Assembly (NCBI GenBank): GCA_023415275.1
Contig: JAEZLJ010000135.1
Span: 1 to 17,692 of the forward strand
DNA length: 17,692 bases
Direction: 5' to 3'
Origin: Bacteroidota bacterium
GTDB lineage: Bacteria; Bacteroidota; Bacteroidia; Chitinophagales; Chitinophagaceae
The translations under genes and the position numbers were made by a program. Each line of letters starts with the position of its first letter. The first letter of the stretch is position 1. Of this stretch, positions 14,001 through 17,692 are shown in pieces. The notes below the pieces were generated by a model. That model was not told where the DNA came from. It did not search any database and worked only from the letters and a program-made list of their open reading frames with translations.

Positions 14001-15160
14001 TGCGAATTCTTACACGTGTCATCCAGGCAGTGGTAGGTATTTTATTTATTATTTCCGGACTTGTCAAAGCCAATGATCCATTGGGCCTGGGATATAAAAT
14101 GCAGGAGTTCTTTGAACTCTGGAGCAATGAATTGACCACAGGGCATTTTTTTCTTAAAGGAGGGCTGGTTAGTTTATTTGATTACCTGCACCAGCAGTCA
14201 CTGGCTCTATCCATCTTTATGATCACACTTGAGATCGTGGCAGGTGTGGCATTACTTTTAGGATGGAAAAAGAATTTCATTCTTTGGCTGTTGTTGGCCC
14301 TGATAGTGTTTTTCACATTCCTAACCGGGTATGCCTATCTATCAGGCAAGTTCACTAACTGTGGTTGCTTTGGCGATTGCCTGCCTATAACTCCATTAAC
14401 TTCTTTTGTTAAGGATCTTATATTGCTGGTGCTTATCGTTTCGCTGATCATAGGCCGAAAATACATCACACCAGTTTTCACCAGTACAACAAGAGGTGCG
14501 GTTGTGGCTTCTGCTTTAGCGCTTACATTATTATTACAATGGTATGTATTGAATTACCTGCCATTGGTTGATTGCCTTTCATTAAAAAAGGGAAATAATA
14601 TAGCGGTTCAAATGAAGCCTCCTCCAGGTTCTGTTCCAGATAGCTTTGCCATCCGTTTTATTTATGAAAAAGGAGGGAAGCAATTTGAATTTGCACCTGA
14701 GAGTTTACCCGCAGACTTCAATACTTATAAGTTTATTGATAGAAAAGATCAGTTAGTACGAAAGGGGAATGCAGAACCTGCATTAAAAGGATTTTCCTTG
14801 ACGGGCATTAGCGGGCAGGATTCTACTGAAGCTATTTTATCATCGCCCCTGGCTGTTCTATTGTTTTTCCAGGATGTGCATTCGGGGAATTGGATTGATA
14901 AAGACCTGGAAATGTTGAAAGCGGCCACCAGTCAAAAAGGTTTACCTCTGTACATCGTATCGCCCTCAGCACCGGACGCCATGAAATTACTCAAGTCCCA
15001 GGCTGGGTTGCAATTCTTTAATTGTGATTTTACTGTAGTGCGCATTGCTGCCAGGACTGAGCCTGCAGTATATATTTTAAAGAATGGAGTGATCTGGAAT
15101 AAATATAGTTCAGAACAATTAAGGCAGGCGGGTAAGGATCTTACCCATCTGCAACAATAA
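14000..15160 (+). CDS. DoxX-family membrane protein with C-terminal thioredoxin-like region (BT_3928 type)
   Basis: The 386-residue protein has four to five membrane helices in its first half (about 5-22, 68-88, 92-113, 136-152, 167-184), in the DoxX/MauE style. A cysteine cluster TNCGCFGDCLP (119-129; C121, C123, C127) sits at a loop after helix three, and C192 lies just after the last helix. The second half (about 205-386) is soluble. It ends with a thioredoxin-like pattern: AVLLFFQDV strand, LPLYIVSPS, then EPAVYILKNGVIWNKYS, but without a CXXC motif. This resembles the BT_3928 family, which in other Bacteroidota follows a DUF1599 gene. A redox role such as electron transfer through paired cysteines or quinone is inferred, not shown. 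It overlaps the DUF1599 stop by 1 nt, and the permease gene starts 13 nt after its own stop. Confidence 0.85.
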   Translation: MRILTRVIQAVVGILFIISGLVKANDPLGLGYKMQEFFELWSNELTTGHFFLKGGLVSLFDYLHQQSLALSIFMITLEIVAGVALLLGWKKNFILWLLLALIVFFTFLTGYAYLSGKFTNCGCFGDCLPITPLTSFVKDLILLVLIVSLIIGRKYITPVFTSTTRGAVVASALALTLLLQWYVLNYLPLVDCLSLKKGNNIAVQMKPPPGSVPDSFAIRFIYEKGGKQFEFAPESLPADFNTYKFIDRKDQLVRKGNAEPALKGFSLTGISGQDSTEAILSSPLAVLLFFQDVHSGNWIDKDLEMLKAATSQKGLPLYIVSPSAPDAMKLLKSQAGLQFFNCDFTVVRIAARTEPAVYILKNGVIWNKYSSEQLRQAGKDLTHLQQ

Positions 15161-15161
15161 C

Positions 15162-15167
15162 AGGAGA
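15162..15167 (+). promoter_or_regulatory. Shine-Dalgarno site that sets the TTG start of the ABC permease
   Basis: AGGAGA lies 6 nt before the TTG at 15174, ideal spacing, and there is no ATG nearby in frame that would keep the permease's N-terminal membrane helix. Strong Shine-Dalgarno sites are uncommon in this window, which makes this one decisive for the start. Confidence 0.75.
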
Positions 15168-15173
15168 AGACCA

Positions 15174-16220
15174 TTGTTACCCTTTATACTTAGAAAGATA
15201 CTTTATGGCCTGCTGGTGTTGGTGGGAGTGGTGGTGCTGGTATTTGTCTTATTCCAGGGATTTGGCGATCCTGCCAGGTTGGTGATGGGTCAAACGGGTG
15301 ATGCTGCTACACAAGCCAATATCCGGAAGGAGCTTTACCTGGACCAGCCTAAATGGAAGCAGTTCCTGTATTACCTGAATGATGTTTCACCCATTAGTAT
15401 TCATTCGAGGGAGGATATAGATAAAAAGGAACTCAAAGGAATATTTATTGGAGGTGATACCAAACTGGCCATCAAGCTACCTTACCTGCGGAAGTCGTAC
15501 CAGACAAAGAAATCTGTCAGTGCCATATTGCTGGAAGCCCTTCCGGGAACCCTGCTGTTGGCTATTGCGGCTATGGCCATAGCGGTACTGATAGGCATTC
15601 CATTAGGTGTGCTGGCGGCTGTAAAACAAAATACATGGATGGATACCACTGCTGTATTTTCAAGCATTATTGGTATTTCTGCACCCTCTTTTTTTATGGG
15701 TATCATCATAGCTTATCTCTTTGGATTTGTATGGACGGACTGGTCGGGTCTGCACATTACCGGAAGCTGGTTTGACATTGATGAAACAGGTACAAAAAGA
15801 CTAACGCTACAAAACCTGGTTTTGCCTGCTATTACCTTAGGTATTCGCCCACTGGCCATTATTACCCAATTAACACGAAGCTCTATGCTGGATGTGCTGG
15901 ACCAGGATTTCATCCGGACAGCCTATGCAAAGGGATTAAGCAGGGGAAGAGTGATCTGGGGCCATGCCTTGCGCAATGCGCTCAATCCGGTGATCACTGC
16001 TATTACCGGGTGGTTTGCTGAATTGTTGGCAGGTGCATTTTTTATAGAGTATATATTTGGCTGGAAGGGTATAGGAAAAGTAACCGTTGATGCCCTGGAA
16101 AAACTGGATTTCCCGGTAGTGATGGGATCAGTGCTGATCTCAGCTACCTTCTTCATACTGATCAATATATTAGCAGATATTCTTTACGGCTTCATTGACC
16201 CAAGAGTTAGAATTAAATAG
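15174..16220 (+). CDS. ABC transporter permease, DppB/OppB type (peptide/nickel family)
   Basis: A 348-residue inner-membrane protein that starts at TTG. The opening PFILRKILYGLLVLVGVVVL is the typical first helix of DppB/OppB permeases. A long periplasmic loop (about 30-115) follows, then the conserved transmembrane domain from LLEALPGTLLLAIAAM (119-134) onward. The cytoplasmic EAA loop, which docks onto the ATPase, reads TAYAKGLSRGRVIWGHALRN (249-268). The C-terminal FGWKGIGKVTVDALEKLDFP (295-314) and DPRVRIK ending are also typical. The usual partners (second permease, ATPases, binding protein) are not in the window, so it either works with proteins encoded elsewhere or is an orphan. The substrate could be a di- or oligopeptide, nickel or another solute. 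Confidence 0.9.
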   Translation: MLPFILRKILYGLLVLVGVVVLVFVLFQGFGDPARLVMGQTGDAATQANIRKELYLDQPKWKQFLYYLNDVSPISIHSREDIDKKELKGIFIGGDTKLAIKLPYLRKSYQTKKSVSAILLEALPGTLLLAIAAMAIAVLIGIPLGVLAAVKQNTWMDTTAVFSSIIGISAPSFFMGIIIAYLFGFVWTDWSGLHITGSWFDIDETGTKRLTLQNLVLPAITLGIRPLAIITQLTRSSMLDVLDQDFIRTAYAKGLSRGRVIWGHALRNALNPVITAITGWFAELLAGAFFIEYIFGWKGIGKVTVDALEKLDFPVVMGSVLISATFFILINILADILYGFIDPRVRIK

Positions 16221-16331
16221 GTATAAATTTTGTTGTAGGGTTTGCCGTTTTACTAGCTTTATTGGTCTATCTTTAATGAGAGCCACCAATACACCACCAC
16301 AGATTTTATCATCCTTTTAAAAACTATTTCT

Positions 16332-16775
16332 ATGGAAAAAGTTGCTGAGGTATTGGACCGCAAATATCCCCAATTCAACACTGTTTCCCCTGAGTGTTTT
16401 GTTAGCGATGCATTATATCAAATGGCGTGTGAAAACGTGGATCATTTGATAGTATTGGAAAATGATAAATTCATGGGGGTTCTGACCGATCATGACATTG
16501 CCAGCAAGGTATTGTTTGATGAGCGGCCATTGAAAAATATAAGGGTCAAAGAGTTCATGACCCGCACACTGCCAGTGGCCACATCGCAGGATTCACTGGA
16601 ACACTGCATGCAATTGATGGAAAGATTTGGAGCAAGACACCTTGCTATCTATGATAACTTTTTATTTAAGGGCGTGCTTTCGTCGTACGACCTGATACAG
16701 GAAGCATTAAGTAAACGTAAATCAATATTTGAAGAAGAAGGCGCTGTGCGGCAGGGTTATCCCTGGAATTATTGA
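16332..16775 (+). CDS. protein of two CBS domains
   Basis: The 147-residue protein is almost entirely a CBS pair: CBS1 about 12-64 (DHLIVLENDKFMGVLTDHDI) and CBS2 about 72-127 (VKEFMTRTLPVATSQDSL, then RHLAIYDNFLFKGVLSSYDL). Pairs of CBS domains bind adenine nucleotides or related ligands and act as energy or redox sensors. There is no fused enzymatic domain, so it may regulate a partner protein in trans. A weak TATCTTTA box lies about 60 nt upstream. The 3' end overlaps the DUF721 gene on the opposite strand by 7 nt. Soluble, probably cytoplasmic. Confidence 0.9.
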   Translation: MEKVAEVLDRKYPQFNTVSPECFVSDALYQMACENVDHLIVLENDKFMGVLTDHDIASKVLFDERPLKNIRVKEFMTRTLPVATSQDSLEHCMQLMERFGARHLAIYDNFLFKGVLSSYDLIQEALSKRKSIFEEEGAVRQGYPWNY

Positions 16776-17050
16776 ATTACAATTTGCTCGATCACTTTTT
16801 CACCCAAAGCTTCGTTTACACGAAGCTTTATTTTTTCCTTTTGAAAATTAAGTTCCTGCTTCAGCGGAGCTACATTGGTGGTGATAAAAAGCGTTTTATT
16901 GATCACCTTTAAATTATCGGTGTAGCGGGCAATGGTTTTTCCCATCACCTTTTCCCAAACCTGGTCGATTTGTAAAGCCTGAATTTCTCCCCTGATTCGG
17001 CTTTGTGCCAGGTACTGCTTCAACACCTCGCCAATAGAATACTGCGCCAT
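16769..17050 (-). CDS. DUF721 / DciA-like protein
   Basis: A short protein of 93 residues with the DUF721 pattern: an N-terminal helix IGEVLKQYL, the conserved QVWEKVMGKTIARYTDNLKV (29-48, with W32 and a GK-I-A-T spacing), the strand TLFITTNVAPLKQELNF (53-69), then a helix rich in charged residues. DciA proteins of this family take part in loading replicative helicase. The homologues in Bacteroidota are shorter, and their role is less tested. It lies 39 nt downstream of the dehydratase gene on the same strand, so an operon is likely. Its stop lies in the 7-nt overlap with the CBS gene. Confidence 0.8.
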   Translation of the reverse strand: MAQYSIGEVLKQYLAQSRIRGEIQALQIDQVWEKVMGKTIARYTDNLKVINKTLFITTNVAPLKQELNFQKEKIKLRVNEALGEKVIEQIVIQ

Positions 17051-17089
17051 GGGGTAAAAATAGGAATAATATATCCAGCATACATGCCC

Positions 17090-17692
17090 TTAATACATTT
17101 GTGGAAAAGCTAAGGAAAGAGATTTGATGATATCCGTGGCCAACATGGCTTCCATAGAAAGTTTTGATGCCGCCAGGTCGCCGGCCAAACCATGTAAATA
17201 CACTCCCAGGATGGCTGCCTGCTCTGATTCATATCCCTGGGCTTTCAGTGCAGTAAGAATGCCCGTCAATACATCACCACTTCCACCTTTGGCCATACCA
17301 GCATTTCCCGTATTATTAAAATATAATTCTCCACCCGGTGAGGCTATCAATGTATGATGACTTTTTAAAACGATGATACATTTGAGTTCTTTGGCTTTAT
17401 TTAAGGCAGTACTGATCCTGTCAAAATCATTAGCATGCGAGCCAAACAACCTGTCAAATTCCTTAGGGTGGGGAGTTAGAATACTATCTGACGGAATTTG
17501 AGCTAATAGGTCTTGGTGTGCAGCCAGGATATTTATGGCGTCAGCGTCAATGACCAATGGCCTGGCATATCGCCTGGTGATGAAGGATACGATCTTTTGA
17601 GTAGCTTCTTCAGTGCCAATGCTCGGACCGATGCCAATGGAAGCATATTTGTTTAATTCGCCAGGCAGAGAGGAAAGGTGCTCTTCTTTTTC
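17090..17692 (-). CDS. nnr: ADP-dependent NAD(P)H-hydrate dehydratase, C-terminal domain (5' partial)
   Basis: The frame stays open to the window edge, so only the last 200 residues are present. The visible part matches the YjeF C-terminal (ribokinase-like) dehydratase domain: YASIGIGPSIGT near the edge, LVIDADAINI, ILTPHPKEFDRLFG, a KSHHTLIASPGG strand pair and the catalytic NAGMAKGGSGDVLTGIL block, whose Asp in GSGD is the expected base. It repairs hydrated NADH and NADPH by ADP-dependent dehydration. In bacteria an epimerase domain usually precedes it, so the missing part may hold that. The glycine motif reads GPSIG where GPGLG/GPGIG is common. No terminator is seen before the DUF721 gene. 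Confidence 0.93.
   Translation of the reverse strand, partial: EKEEHLSSLPGELNKYASIGIGPSIGTEEATQKIVSFITRRYARPLVIDADAINILAAHQDLLAQIPSDSILTPHPKEFDRLFGSHANDFDRISTALNKAKELKCIIVLKSHHTLIASPGGELYFNNTGNAGMAKGGSGDVLTGILTALKAQGYESEQAAILGVYLHGLAGDLAASKLSMEAMLATDIIKSLSLAFPQMY

Noticed and set aside
1..17692. CRISPR array, toxin-antitoxin, restriction or other defence system, prophage or transposon
   Set aside because: No regularly spaced repeats, integrase, transposase, methyltransferase or toxin-like gene was found. The genes are housekeeping or conserved core types.
1..17692. tRNA or rRNA genes
   Set aside because: No T-loop-like GGTTCRANNCC with matching acceptor arms and no rRNA-like conserved blocks were noticed on reading. 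A covariance-model scan would be needed to exclude them fully.

Overview
The window looks like a stretch of ordinary chromosome from a Bacteroidota bacterium, most likely of the Chitinophagaceae or a close relative. This rests on the gene families (LptD of the Bacteroidota type, a PorG/DUF6089-like barrel, a two-copy DUF1599 protein, a DoxX protein of the BT_3928 type, DUF4126, a DUF721/DciA-like protein, a lipoprotein FKBP), on TAnnTTTG promoter boxes close to start codons, and on the near absence of Shine-Dalgarno sites. No database search was possible, so the taxonomy is inference. There are no transposases, phage genes, CRISPR arrays, rRNAs or tRNAs that I can see.

Layout. 1-1940: the 3' end of lptD (+) meets plsC (-) with a 7-nt overlap; ung lies just upstream of plsC in the same minus-strand operon; further on is a likely unlisted 53-residue membrane protein gene (-). 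2287-4480: a secreted protein with three rhodanese domains, only one keeping its cysteine, then an outer-membrane beta-barrel protein. 4532-8493: a long UbiD-family decarboxylase closely followed by a CarB-like ATP-grasp ligase, then a secreted TraB/GumN protein. 8494-9527: ndk (-) with its terminator, then a 435-nt gap dominated by a nested inverted repeat. 9528-12297: DUF4126 membrane protein (-) divergent from an NrnA-like DHH phosphoesterase plus FKBP lipoprotein operon, closed by a textbook terminator. 12560-16220: folP (-) divergent from DUF1599, a DoxX-thioredoxin membrane protein and a DppB-type ABC permease, which form a tight operon. 16332-17692: a two-CBS protein (+) convergent on a DUF721 gene (-), preceded by the C-terminal half of a NAD(P)H-hydrate dehydratase gene that runs off the window.

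Functional themes are housekeeping: envelope building (LptD, PlsC, PorG-like protein), DNA and nucleotide upkeep (Ung, Ndk, NrnA-like, DUF721, Nnr), folate synthesis (FolP) and periplasmic protein or sulfur handling (rhodanese, FKBP, TraB/GumN, DoxX-Trx). I find no clearly new defence or mobile system. The points most worth checking are the 113-nt nested palindrome, the UbiD/ATP-grasp pair, the triple rhodanese, the DUF1599-DoxX-permease operon, the small membrane ORF, and two convergent gene pairs that end on the same bidirectional stop sequence.
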